NCBI GenBank assembly: GCA_045578625.1
Contig: JAZNKN010000037.1
Location: 1-37,726, forward strand
DNA length: 37,726 nucleotides
Origin: RGIG3009 sp045578625
GTDB taxonomy: Bacteria > Bacillota > Clostridia > Oscillospirales > Acutalibacteraceae
Direction of reading: 5' to 3'
Shown: positions 13,317 to 20,767 of the stretch, piece after piece
How the letters are laid out: each line of letters starts with the position of its first letter
Position numbering within the stretch: the first letter of the stretch is position 1
The notes under the pieces: generated by a model
What the model saw: the letters and a program-made list of their open reading frames with translations, nothing else
Told to the model about the DNA's origin: nothing
The model's database searches: none
Program-made: the position numbers and the translations under genes

Positions 13317-14684
13317 ATGACAACATGGCTCATTCCCATCCGCACCGAACTGGAGTCACATCTGACGGCGCGTCGGTTTGATGCAGCACGATCGCTGCTG
13401 CTCCCGCTCGACCCGGTCGATATCGCGACCCTCATCGAAGAACTGCCGCCGGAGCAGGCGCTGCCGGCCTACCGCCTGCTGCCCAAAACGCCGGCGGCGC
13501 AGGCGTTCGCCTATATGGAACCCGACACGCAGGAGCGTCTTCTGCAACTGTTCACCACGCGTGAACTGGCAGACGTGATGGCGGGGCTGTACGACGACGA
13601 TGCCGCCGACTTGCTGGAGGAACTGCCGGCCGGCGTGGTCAAGCGCCTGCTGCGCACTGTATCGGCGGAGGATCGCCGCACGCTGAACCAGCTGCTGCAA
13701 TATCCGGAGGACAGCGCCGGCAGTATGCTGACCACGGAATTTGTCGATCTGAAAGCGTCGATGACGGTGGCGTCGGCCCTGCGCTACATCCGCGCCTGCG
13801 GTCCGGACAAGGAGACCATCTACACCTGCTACGTCACCGACAGCGACCGTCACCTGCAAGGCGTGCTGACGGCGCGCGATCTGCTGTTGGCCGACGAGAC
13901 CGCGCTGATCGGCGACCTGATGCAGCGTCAGGTGCGGTCGGTACACACCACCGAACCCACCGAGACGGTCTCCCAGCTGTTCTCGCGGTACGACCTCATC
14001 GCGCTGCCGGTCGTGGACAGCGAAGAGCGCCTTATCGGCATCATCACGGTCGATGACGTCATCGACATCCTGCAAGAGGAAGCCACTGAGGATATGGAAA
14101 AGATGGCGGCCATCATCCCCACCGACAAGCCGTATCTCAAAACCGGTGTCTGGACGACCTACCGCACCCGCATTCCGTGGCTGCTTCTGCTGATGCTCTC
14201 CGCGATCTTTACCGGCATCATCATCACCGCCTTTGAATCGGCGCTCGCCGCGTCGGTGGCACTCACCGCCTTTATCCCGATGCTAATGGGCACCGGAGGC
14301 AACAGCGGCAGCCAATCCTCCGCCACCGTCATCCGCGTACTGGCTCTCGGCGAGCTGCACGTGCGTGACGTCGGCCGCGTTCTGTGGAAGGAGCTGCGCA
14401 TCGCCCTGCTGTGCGGCGTCACCCTCGCCGCCGCGGTCTACGTTAAGCTGCAGCTGGTCGATCGCCTCCTGCTCGGCACCGCCGTGACGGTCGGTGAATC
14501 GTTGGTCATCTGCTTGACCTTGGTGGCGACGGTGGTATGTGCCAAGCTGCTCGGCTGCACCCTACCCATCCTCGCCAAGCGCTTGGGATTCGATCCGGCG
14601 GTCATGGCCGGCCCGTTCATCACCACCATCGTCGACGTGCTGTCGCTGCTGATGCTGCTCGGTGCCGCCACCGCGCTGTTATGA
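13317..14684 (+). CDS. mgtE: Magnesium transporter MgtE
   Basis: A 455-residue protein with the full MgtE architecture. A helical N domain (about 20-125, with repeated LIEELPPEQ and LLEELPAG elements) is followed by two CBS domains (about 130-255). Then comes a connecting helix and five transmembrane segments from about 280, including the pore motif FIPMLMGTGGNSGSQ. MgtE dimers conduct Mg2+ inward; the N and CBS domains bind cytosolic Mg2+ and close the pore. The ATG at 13317 follows directly on the terminator's T-run, with AGGAGG eight bases upstream; an in-frame ATG at 13254 lies in the leader and is rejected. Expression is probably controlled by the leader switch, which would add genetic control to the protein's own gating. 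Confidence 0.95.
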   Translation: MTTWLIPIRTELESHLTARRFDAARSLLLPLDPVDIATLIEELPPEQALPAYRLLPKTPAAQAFAYMEPDTQERLLQLFTTRELADVMAGLYDDDAADLLEELPAGVVKRLLRTVSAEDRRTLNQLLQYPEDSAGSMLTTEFVDLKASMTVASALRYIRACGPDKETIYTCYVTDSDRHLQGVLTARDLLLADETALIGDLMQRQVRSVHTTEPTETVSQLFSRYDLIALPVVDSEERLIGIITVDDVIDILQEEATEDMEKMAAIIPTDKPYLKTGVWTTYRTRIPWLLLLMLSAIFTGIIITAFESALAASVALTAFIPMLMGTGGNSGSQSSATVIRVLALGELHVRDVGRVLWKELRIALLCGVTLAAAVYVKLQLVDRLLLGTAVTVGESLVICLTLVATVVCAKLLGCTLPILAKRLGFDPAVMAGPFITTIVDVLSLLMLLGAATALL

Positions 14685-14685
14685 C

Positions 14686-14714
14686 TTGACAGAACCGCCG
14701 TATCGGTATATACT
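14686..14714 (+). promoter_or_regulatory. Promoter of ribU
   Basis: TTGACA starts one base after the mgtE stop codon; after 17 bases comes TATACT. Start is predicted near 14721, just before the FMN riboswitch. Confidence 0.85.
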
Positions 14715-14732
14715 GTGTAACAAGTTCATATC

Positions 14733-14840
14733 GTCTTCGGGGCGGGGTGCAATTCCCCACCGGCGGTAAAGCCCGCGAGCGTCTATGCGCTGATTTGGTG
14801 AGATTCCAAAGCCGACGGTACAGTCCGGATGTAAGAAGAC
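14733..14840 (+). promoter_or_regulatory. FMN riboswitch (RFN element)
   Basis: The conserved blocks appear in order: CTTCGGGGCGGGGTG, CCACCGGCGGTAAAGCC, CGCGAGC, GATTTGGTGAGATTCCAAA, GCCGACGGTACAGTCCGGAT and GTAAGAAGAC. The ends pair as GTCTTC with GAAGAC (P1). It senses FMN and controls riboflavin uptake here. Confidence 0.97.
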
Positions 14841-14858
14841 AACGGTATCGCTATATCA

Positions 14859-14897
14859 AACGCCCCGTAGTTGTTACTACGGGGCGTTGTTACTTTT
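14859..14897 (+). terminator. Riboswitch expression platform hairpin
   Basis: A 12-bp stem (AACGCCCCGTAG / CTACGGGGCGTT) is followed by GTTACTTTT and then the ribU ribosome site GGGAGG. The short T-run makes it a modest terminator that FMN binding would favour. Confidence 0.7.
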
Positions 14898-14911
14898 CGG
14901 GAGGTCCGGTT

Positions 14912-15571
14912 ATGTCTGAGAAAAAAACGGTAGATACTCGCAAACTCATCGTGATGGCGCTGTTCTGCGCTCTGGCGTTTACCGCCACGGCGCTGTTCCG
15001 CATTCCGGTGGTGCTGTGGCTCAAATACGATCCCAAGGACTGCCTGCTCGCCATCGGCGGTATGCTGTACGGCCCTGCCGCGGCGCTGCTGATGTCGGTG
15101 GTCATCTCGCTTTTGGAGATGGTCACCATCAGCGACACCGGCGCGATCGGCATGCTGATGAACGTGCTGTCCACGGCACTGTTCGTGCTGCCCCCGTCGA
15201 TCCTGTACCGCCGTCGGCGCACGCTGCCGAGCGCGATCCTCGGCCTCGTGATCGGCGCACTGCTCGCCACCGGCGGTATGCTGCTGTGGAACTGGCTCAT
15301 CACACCGCTGTATATGGGCGTCCCGCGGGCGGCGGTCGTGGAACTGCTGCTCCCCGCGTTTCTGCCGTTCAACCTGTTCAAGACCGCTCTTAATGCGGTG
15401 CTGACGGTGCTGCTGTACAAATCCGTCGTCTCGGCTCTGCGCGCGGCGCGCCTCGTTCCCAAAGCGGAATCCCCCACGCGCCGCTCGGTCAGCACCGGGG
15501 TTCTTCTGAGCAGTCTGTTTCTGTTGGTGACACTGGTTCTGATCCTACTGGTATGGCGCGGCGTTCTGTGA
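14912..15571 (+). CDS. ribU: Riboflavin ECF transporter substrate-specific subunit RibU
   Basis: A 219-residue membrane protein with about six hydrophobic helices. It carries the RibU landmarks WLKYDPKDCLLAIGG (KYDPKD near residue 40) and LPFNLFKTALNA near residue 160, which in this family contribute to riboflavin binding. As an S component it captures riboflavin and works with the shared EcfA/A'/T energising module, which is not in this window. The ATG at 14912 follows GGGAGG. The assignment is doubly supported by the FMN riboswitch in the leader. The last helix and short tail extend a little beyond the common core. Confidence 0.95.
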   Translation: MSEKKTVDTRKLIVMALFCALAFTATALFRIPVVLWLKYDPKDCLLAIGGMLYGPAAALLMSVVISLLEMVTISDTGAIGMLMNVLSTALFVLPPSILYRRRRTLPSAILGLVIGALLATGGMLLWNWLITPLYMGVPRAAVVELLLPAFLPFNLFKTALNAVLTVLLYKSVVSALRAARLVPKAESPTRRSVSTGVLLSSLFLLVTLVLILLVWRGVL

Positions 15572-15718
15572 TGACCGTCGGCCCCGGCTGCTCGCTCGTT
15601 GGGCGGCTGTCCGGATAAATGCGCGTGGGTCGTTTGTCCTTGCGCGGCATCGAAATTCCCCCTTTTTTGCATTTCTCGATTAGTATCGTGCATCATCTGC
15701 CCATTTATGCAAAAACTA

Positions 15719-15748
15719 TTGACAACCCGTCGGGATAACTTTTATAAT
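15719..15748 (+). promoter_or_regulatory. Promoter of glnA
   Basis: TTGACA, 18 bases, TATAAT. The 147 nt before it contain no gene and no clear terminator for ribU. I did not find a GlnR-type TGTNA-N7-TNACA site. Confidence 0.75.
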
Positions 15749-15781
15749 ATGAGAATAAAAATAGAAGGTAGAGGAATCACC

Positions 15782-17113
15782 ATGAGCAAGTACACGGCTG
15801 CCGACATCATCCGCATCGTCAAGGAAGAAAACATCCGGTTCATCCGGTTGCAGTTCACCGATATTTTCGGTGAATTCAAGAATATCGCCATCACGGCGAG
15901 CCAGCTCGAAAAAGCGCTGAACAACCAGTGTATGTTTGACGGCTCCTCCGTGGAGGGCTTCGTCCGCATCGAGGAATCGGACATGTATCTGTATCCGGAC
16001 TACGACAGCTTCCTCATCTTCCCGTGGGAGAAGGGCTGCAAGGTCGCCCGCCTCATCTGCGACGTGTACACGCCGGACGGCAAGCCGTTCGCGGGTGACC
16101 CCCGCGGTCTGCTCAAGCGTGTCATCCGGCAGGCGGAGGAAATGGGTTTCGACGGCTTCAACGTCGGCCCCGAATGTGAATTCTTCCTGTTCAATTACGA
16201 CGAGGAAGGCCACCCCACCACCAATACTCGCGACCGCGGCGCGTATTTTGAGCTTGGCCCCACCGACCTCGGTGAGGACGTACGTCAGGCGATGTGCCTT
16301 GCGCTGGAGGATATGGGCTTTGAGATCGAAGCCTCGCACCACGAAAACGCCAACGGCCAGCACGAGATCGACTTCAAATACGCCGATGCGCTGAAGGCTG
16401 CGGACAACATCGTCACCTTCAAGCTGGCGGTCAAGACCGTCGCCCACAAGCACGATATGTATGCCACCTTTATGCCCAAGCCGGTGTACGGCAAGGCGGG
16501 CAACGGTATGCACGTCAATATGTCGCTCACCAAGAACGGTAAGAACGCGTTTTACGATCCCGACGATCGTTTGGGTCTGAGCAAAACGGCGTATCAATTC
16601 ATCGCCGGCATTCTGGATCACGCCAAGGGTATGAGCGCCGTCACCAACCCACTCGTCAACTCGTACAAGCGTCTGGTCTCCGGCTATGAAGCGCCGGTAT
16701 ATATTGCCTGGTCGGGCTCCAACCGCAGCCCACTGGTGCGCGTTCCCGCCTCGCGCGGTGCCGGCACCCGCATCGAGCTGCGCAACCCCGATCCCTCGGC
16801 CAATCCGTATCTGGTATTGGCACTGTGCCTTGCCGCCGGTCTGGACGGCATCCGACGCGGGCTGACCCCGCCGGAGGGCATCGAAGCCAACCTGTTTGAG
16901 ATGGACGAGGACGAGCGCGAAGCGCTGGGCGTCAAGAACCTTCCCTCCAACCTCAAGGAGGCGGTTCGCGCAATGAAGGCAGACAGCCTCATTCGTGACA
17001 CACTTGGCGATCACATCTTCTCGTGCTATGTGCAGCACAAGACCGAAGAATGGGACGAATACAAAATCCGCGTGACCCAATGGGAGCTGGATCGGTATCT
17101 CGCCCGTTATTGA
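15782..17113 (+). CDS. glnA: Type I glutamine synthetase
   Basis: A 443-residue GSI-alpha-size enzyme that makes glutamine from glutamate, ammonia and ATP. The N-terminal beta-grasp domain has FIRLQFTDIFGEFKNI and the latch MFDGSSVEGFVRIEESDM. The catalytic domain has NVGPECEFFLF, ENANGQHEIDFKYADAL, NGMHVNMSL, the Arg-containing VNSYKRLVSGYEAPVYIAWS, and RGAGTRIELRNPDPSANPY (each given in part). There is no adenylylation-site Tyr loop of the GSI-beta type, in keeping with Gram-positive enzymes controlled by feedback and GlnR-like factors. The start at 15782 follows AGAGGAATCACC. A cytidylate-kinase-like gene lies 27 nt downstream in the same direction and is probably cotranscribed. Confidence 0.97.
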   Translation: MSKYTAADIIRIVKEENIRFIRLQFTDIFGEFKNIAITASQLEKALNNQCMFDGSSVEGFVRIEESDMYLYPDYDSFLIFPWEKGCKVARLICDVYTPDGKPFAGDPRGLLKRVIRQAEEMGFDGFNVGPECEFFLFNYDEEGHPTTNTRDRGAYFELGPTDLGEDVRQAMCLALEDMGFEIEASHHENANGQHEIDFKYADALKAADNIVTFKLAVKTVAHKHDMYATFMPKPVYGKAGNGMHVNMSLTKNGKNAFYDPDDRLGLSKTAYQFIAGILDHAKGMSAVTNPLVNSYKRLVSGYEAPVYIAWSGSNRSPLVRVPASRGAGTRIELRNPDPSANPYLVLALCLAAGLDGIRRGLTPPEGIEANLFEMDEDEREALGVKNLPSNLKEAVRAMKADSLIRDTLGDHIFSCYVQHKTEEWDEYKIRVTQWELDRYLARY

Positions 17114-17140
17114 TACCACGGATCGGAAAGGAGACTTTGG

Positions 17141-17773
17141 ATGAAACACCCGGTCATTATCACCATCGCGCGGCAGTTCGGCAGCGGCGGACACGAGATC
17201 GGCCGCCGTTTGGCAGAGCATCTCGGTATCCCTTGCTACGACAAGGAGCTGCTGACCCATGCCGCACAGGAAAGCGGCCTATCGGAGGAGGTTCTCGCCT
17301 ACTTTGACGAAAAGCCCACCAGCAGTCTGCTGTACACCCTGTCCACCGGCGCCTACTCGCTTGGTGAGGGTGGTCTGATGAACTACTCCATGCCGGTCAA
17401 TCAGCAGGTGTTCCAGGCGCAGTTCGACGCGATCCGTTCGCTGTCGGAAAAAGGCGCTTGCGTCATCGTCGGCCGCTGCGCGGACTACGTTTTGCAGAAA
17501 TACCCCTATCTGGTGCGCGTGTTCATCCACGCTGATCTGGAGCAGCGTATCGCCCGCGTGTCGGAGCACGACGGCATCACCCCGCAGGAAGCCAAAACGC
17601 GCGTCACCCGCAGCGACAAGAAGCGTGCCAACTACTATAACTTCTACTCCGGTAAGAAGTGGGGCAACGCCGGTTACTATGACCTGTGCATCAACACCAG
17701 CTCGGTCAGCTACCAAAACGCTGTAGAGCTGATCGCCCAGCTCGCGGAAATGAAATTCGCCGACAAAGACTGA
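17141..17773 (+). CDS. Cytidylate kinase-like family protein
   Basis: A 210-residue P-loop kinase-like protein. It begins MKHPVIITIARQFGSGGHEIG, with GSGGHEIG (residues about 15-22) in the place of the P-loop, as in the cytidylate_kin2 family; the usual GKS/T is absent, which is normal for this family. Other family parts are YDKELL, VIVGRCADYVL, VFIHADLEQRI and DKKRANYYNFYSGKKWG. The natural substrate of this family is not established, so true CMP kinase activity should not be assumed. The start follows AAAGGAGA. It is probably the second gene of the glnA transcript, which would end at the hairpin in the inverted repeat that begins 17 nt after its stop codon. Confidence 0.88.
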   Translation: MKHPVIITIARQFGSGGHEIGRRLAEHLGIPCYDKELLTHAAQESGLSEEVLAYFDEKPTSSLLYTLSTGAYSLGEGGLMNYSMPVNQQVFQAQFDAIRSLSEKGACVIVGRCADYVLQKYPYLVRVFIHADLEQRIARVSEHDGITPQEAKTRVTRSDKKRANYYNFYSGKKWGNAGYYDLCINTSSVSYQNAVELIAQLAEMKFADKD

Positions 17774-17789
17774 TACATACCCAAAAAGT

Positions 17790-18010
17790 AAGACCGCCGA
17801 ATAGGCGTTGTACTCTAAAGGGCAGTAAAAAAGGAAGCACGAAACTTCGTGCTTCCTTTTTTATTTTGTCTTATGACTGCCATTTCCACTTGTTAAGAGA
17901 ATCCAAAATCCTTTAAACCATCTTCAAGAAAGTGATATTGTGAGACTTTGTCTCACAGTGTTTTTTTGTCTAACGACAAAGTGATATTAAACCTTTTGGC
18001 TTTAGCGATA
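17790..18010 (+). repeat. Left long inverted repeat of the lipoprotein cassette
   Basis: About 220 bp that are the near-complement of 19204-19424. The outer 170 bp differ at only a few positions; the similarity weakens inward. It contains the terminator GGAAGCACGAA-AC-TTCGTGCTTCC-TTTTTT (17833-17862), which would end the glnA transcript. Inward lies a row of small palindromes joined by AGTGATATT-like linkers (GTGAGACTTTGTCTCAC, TTGTCTAACGACAA). Confidence 0.9.
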
Positions 18011-18054
18011 ATTATTTTGCTGAAGACAATAACACGCGGCATTGGGAGCGTTTG

Positions 18055-19062
18055 TTAATCTTCGGGGGTGTGATACGTAAACACCACGTCGTTCGGCACT
18101 GTTTGCAACACCGCGAAGGCAGACAATGTGACCTCCACTTGCAATTCTGTCTCACTAATACGTTTCAGCCTGAGTGTGTTGCCGGATGTATCTTTCACCG
18201 TTACGGTTGCGCCGTTTTCGTCCACGGAAGCAATCTCGTCGCCGTCACCACGGCCAACGTAATAATACTCGCCTTGAAAAATATCGCAATCAGGTTTCAT
18301 TTCTTCTCTGACGTCTTCGGGCAACGTGTTCAACGGATCGCCGAGGCCCAATCCCACCGACAATTCTCCCACAAATGTCAGGGTTACAATCTGCAACGTA
18401 TCCCCATTCAAATACATCGCTTTCCAATATCCGTTCTTTTGCTTTACAGACGTGTAACTGGGCGCCTTAGTAGTCGTCGGCGCTTTGGTGGTTGCCGTGG
18501 TCGTGGGTGTTTTGGTGGTGGTTGCCGACGTCGTGACAGTCGGCTTGGTCACGGTGGTGGTGACCAGTACGCTTTCGGCAACCGCCGTTTTAATTTCCGC
18601 CTGTACGCTAAGTTGTTTCATTTGTGCTTCCACGGTATTCTTCAGTGTTTGCAACACGGCAGCGGTATCTACCGCTTCACTGCTCGTTTCAGTGACTTCA
18701 ATATTTACTGTCACTTCTTTTTTTATAAATCCTTCTTCGTTTGCCACGGCAAGCAGGCTGTCCACCACCGTTTCCACGCTGCCCGTTTTTGCCGTCATTT
18801 TGGCCGCCACTTGCTCGGCATCCTTGTTGACAGGCTCAACGGCCAGCACGGCACCTGCGGCATCCAAATACAATCTAAACTGTGGATTAATTGTTACCAA
18901 CACCACCGAAACATAATCCGCCGGTTTTTGAAAAACAACCGCCTTGTCGGGTGTGGTCGTTGTCCCCTTCGTTCCTTCCCGTGAGGCGGTCGGATTGCTT
19001 CCGCAAGCAGCCAATGACATCAGCAACACTACTGTCAACAAGCATACTACTACTCTTTTCAT
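18055..19062 (-). CDS. Lipoprotein with RsgI-like domain and Thr-rich linker
   Basis: The 335-residue protein has a lipoprotein signal peptide with LAAC (Cys20), so it is anchored outside the membrane. Residues about 50-125 (VSVVLVTINPQFRLYLDAAG, then DAEQVAAKM and VVDSLLAVANEEGFIKKEV) resemble the extracytoplasmic middle domain of RsgI-type anti-sigma factors, including the Asn-Pro pair (59-60) at which RsgI proteins are known to cleave themselves. A Thr-rich linker (about 167-201) leads to a beta-rich C-terminal region (GYWKAMYLNGDTLQIVTLTF) that I do not recognise. There is no cytoplasmic sigma-binding part, so it cannot be a complete RsgI. The start at 19062 follows AACAGGAG. Base composition is visibly more AT-rich than its neighbours, and it is the only gene between the long inverted repeats. 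Confidence 0.8.
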   Translation of the reverse strand: MKRVVVCLLTVVLLMSLAACGSNPTASREGTKGTTTTPDKAVVFQKPADYVSVVLVTINPQFRLYLDAAGAVLAVEPVNKDAEQVAAKMTAKTGSVETVVDSLLAVANEEGFIKKEVTVNIEVTETSSEAVDTAAVLQTLKNTVEAQMKQLSVQAEIKTAVAESVLVTTTVTKPTVTTSATTTKTPTTTATTKAPTTTKAPSYTSVKQKNGYWKAMYLNGDTLQIVTLTFVGELSVGLGLGDPLNTLPEDVREEMKPDCDIFQGEYYYVGRGDGDEIASVDENGATVTVKDTSGNTLRLKRISETELQVEVTLSAFAVLQTVPNDVVFTYHTPED

Positions 19063-19113
19063 AAAAAGATCTCCTGTTAATTATAATTGACATCCTCCAA
19101 GAGGGGCAAACTC

Positions 19114-19142
19114 ATTATACCATGATTTGGCTGAGAAAACAA
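19114..19142 (-). promoter_or_regulatory. Promoter of the cassette lipoprotein gene
   Basis: Minus strand TTGTTT, 17 bases, TATAAT. It lies inside the cassette, so the gene carries its own promoter. Confidence 0.7.
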
Positions 19143-19203
19143 GCGTTATATTTGGGCTTCGCCCAAGTGATATTGCCTTCGGCAGGTTTAGGGCGAATAA
19201 AAT

Positions 19204-19424
19204 ACCACTGAGACCGAAAGGCTTCAATAACACTTTGCCGTTAGACAAAATAACACGGTGAGACAATGTCTCACAATATCACTTTCTTGAAGATGGTTTA
19301 AAAGATTTTGGGTTCTCTTAACAAGTGGAAATGGCAGTCATAAGACAAAATAAAAAAGGAAGCACGAAGTTTCGTGCTTCCTTTTTTACTGCCCTTTAGA
19401 GTACAACGCCTACTCGGCGGTCTT
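19204..19424 (-). repeat. Right long inverted repeat of the lipoprotein cassette
   Basis: Reverse complement of the left repeat. The outer edge ends at TCGGCGGTCTT (19424), matching AAGACCGCCGA at 17790. It contains the matching terminator hairpin (19358-19387), here positioned to end rightward transcripts, and further palindromes with GTGATATT linkers towards the gene (19150-19200). No target-site duplication is evident outside the edges. It fills most of the gene-free stretch 19063-19471. Confidence 0.9.
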
Positions 19425-19471
19425 GTTGTTTTTATTCACGGGGAGGCACCTCCGCTCCCTCTTTGATGGCG

Positions 19472-20767
19472 TTATCCGTTACACTCTCCCATACACGTTC
19501 CATCCTCATACGCCGTGATACGCACCGCGCACGGCACACCGACCGTGCCGCCGTTCACGATCACCGGCACGTAGGTATCGGTATATCCCTCCAATCGACC
19601 GTCGTCGCGCAGCGTTTCGGGCAGCACCGACACCGTCTGCCCGACGAGTGCCGACTCGTACGCCACGCGTCCCCGCTCACCGACAGCGATCATCGCCTTG
19701 TTGCGCCGCACCTTTTCGGCGTTCGGCACCTGATCCGCTGCCTTCGCCGCGGGCGTACCCGCACGGCGCGAATACGGGAAGCAATGCACCCGCGAAAAGC
19801 CGATCTCCCCCACGAACGCCAACGACGCCCGCAGATCCTCCTCGGTCTCACCGGGGAAGCCCACCATCACGTCGGTGGTCAGCGCGCAGCCGGGGAACGC
19901 AGCCCGCAGCTTGTCGCATAGCGCGCGGTACTCCGCCGCGGTATAATGCCGATTCATCCGCTTGAGTGTCGCGTCGCAACCGCTCTGCAACGCCAGATGA
20001 AACTGCGGACACAGCTTCTCACACGCCGCGAGCCGCTGTAACACCTCATCGGTTAGGTGATCCGGCTCGATAGACCCCAACCGCACGCGGCAAATGCCCT
20101 CCGGCGCGGCGGCAACCTCCACTGCATCGCAAATGCTCGCGCCGGTGTCCTTGCCGTATGCCGTCAGATTGATACCCACCAGCACGATCTCGCGGTAGCC
20201 GCGCTGCGCCAGGCTCTGCACCTCCGCTGCCAATTCGGCAAGCGGCTTGGAGCGCACCCGCCCTCTGGCGTAGGGAATGATACAATAAGAACAAAACCGA
20301 TCGCAGCCGTCCTCGATCTTAACGAACGCTCGCGTGCGCCCTTGAAACTCACAGATGGACAGGCTCTCATACTCCCTCTTGTGCGCCCCGATGGCCGTCA
20401 CGCGCTGTCCGCTTTGCCGATACTGCGCAATACGCTCCGGCAACTCCCGCCGCGCGGCGTTGCCAAGCACCACGTTGGGTTCGGGCAGCGCATCCGCGTC
20501 GTCCGGAAACGCCTGCGGGAAGCAGCCGGTCAGCACCAGCAGCGCCTGCGGATGCTCCCGCCGACAGCGCCGCAGCAGCTGCCGCAGCTTGCGGTCGCTC
20601 TCGCCGGTCACGGTACAGGAATTGACCACCAGTACCGCGTCACCGACGTCGGGCTGCCCCGGCGTGAACTCCGCGGTATCGTAGCCCTCATCCTCAAGCA
20701 GCCGACGCATCGCCTGCGTCTCATATTGATTGACCTTGCAGCCCAAGGTATAAAACCAAGCCTTCAT
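19472..20767 (-). CDS. mtaB: tRNA (t6A37) methylthiotransferase MtaB
   Basis: A 431-residue radical-SAM methylthiotransferase that converts t6A37 to ms2t6A37 in ANN-decoding tRNAs. The N-terminal domain holds three cluster cysteines (Cys10 in YTLGCKVNQYE, Cys51 in VNSCTVT, Cys82 in TGCFPQ), and the radical-SAM motif is CDRFCSYC (Cys155, 159, 162), followed by IIPYARGRVRSK. A TRAM-like C-terminal part (ESALVGQTVSVLPE onward) binds tRNA. YTLGCKVNQYE separates MtaB from MiaB and RimO. The ATG overlaps the stop codon of the AraC gene (ATGA), so its translation is coupled to a sugar-type regulator, an unusual partner for a housekeeping tRNA enzyme. Confidence 0.95.
   Translation of the reverse strand: MKAWFYTLGCKVNQYETQAMRRLLEDEGYDTAEFTPGQPDVGDAVLVVNSCTVTGESDRKLRQLLRRCRREHPQALLVLTGCFPQAFPDDADALPEPNVVLGNAARRELPERIAQYRQSGQRVTAIGAHKREYESLSICEFQGRTRAFVKIEDGCDRFCSYCIIPYARGRVRSKPLAELAAEVQSLAQRGYREIVLVGINLTAYGKDTGASICDAVEVAAAPEGICRVRLGSIEPDHLTDEVLQRLAACEKLCPQFHLALQSGCDATLKRMNRHYTAAEYRALCDKLRAAFPGCALTTDVMVGFPGETEEDLRASLAFVGEIGFSRVHCFPYSRRAGTPAAKAADQVPNAEKVRRNKAMIAVGERGRVAYESALVGQTVSVLPETLRDDGRLEGYTDTYVPVIVNGGTVGVPCAVRITAYEDGTCMGECNG

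Noticed and set aside
15716..17260. Open frame of 514 codons antisense to glnA
   Set aside because: The sense strand is an unmistakable glutamine synthetase; the antisense product has no recognisable domain or ribosome site.
18052..18984. Open frame of 310 codons on the + strand within the cassette
   Set aside because: Antisense to the lipoprotein gene; the product is Cys/His/Arg-rich with no motif, and only the minus strand has a promoter, ribosome site and signal peptide.
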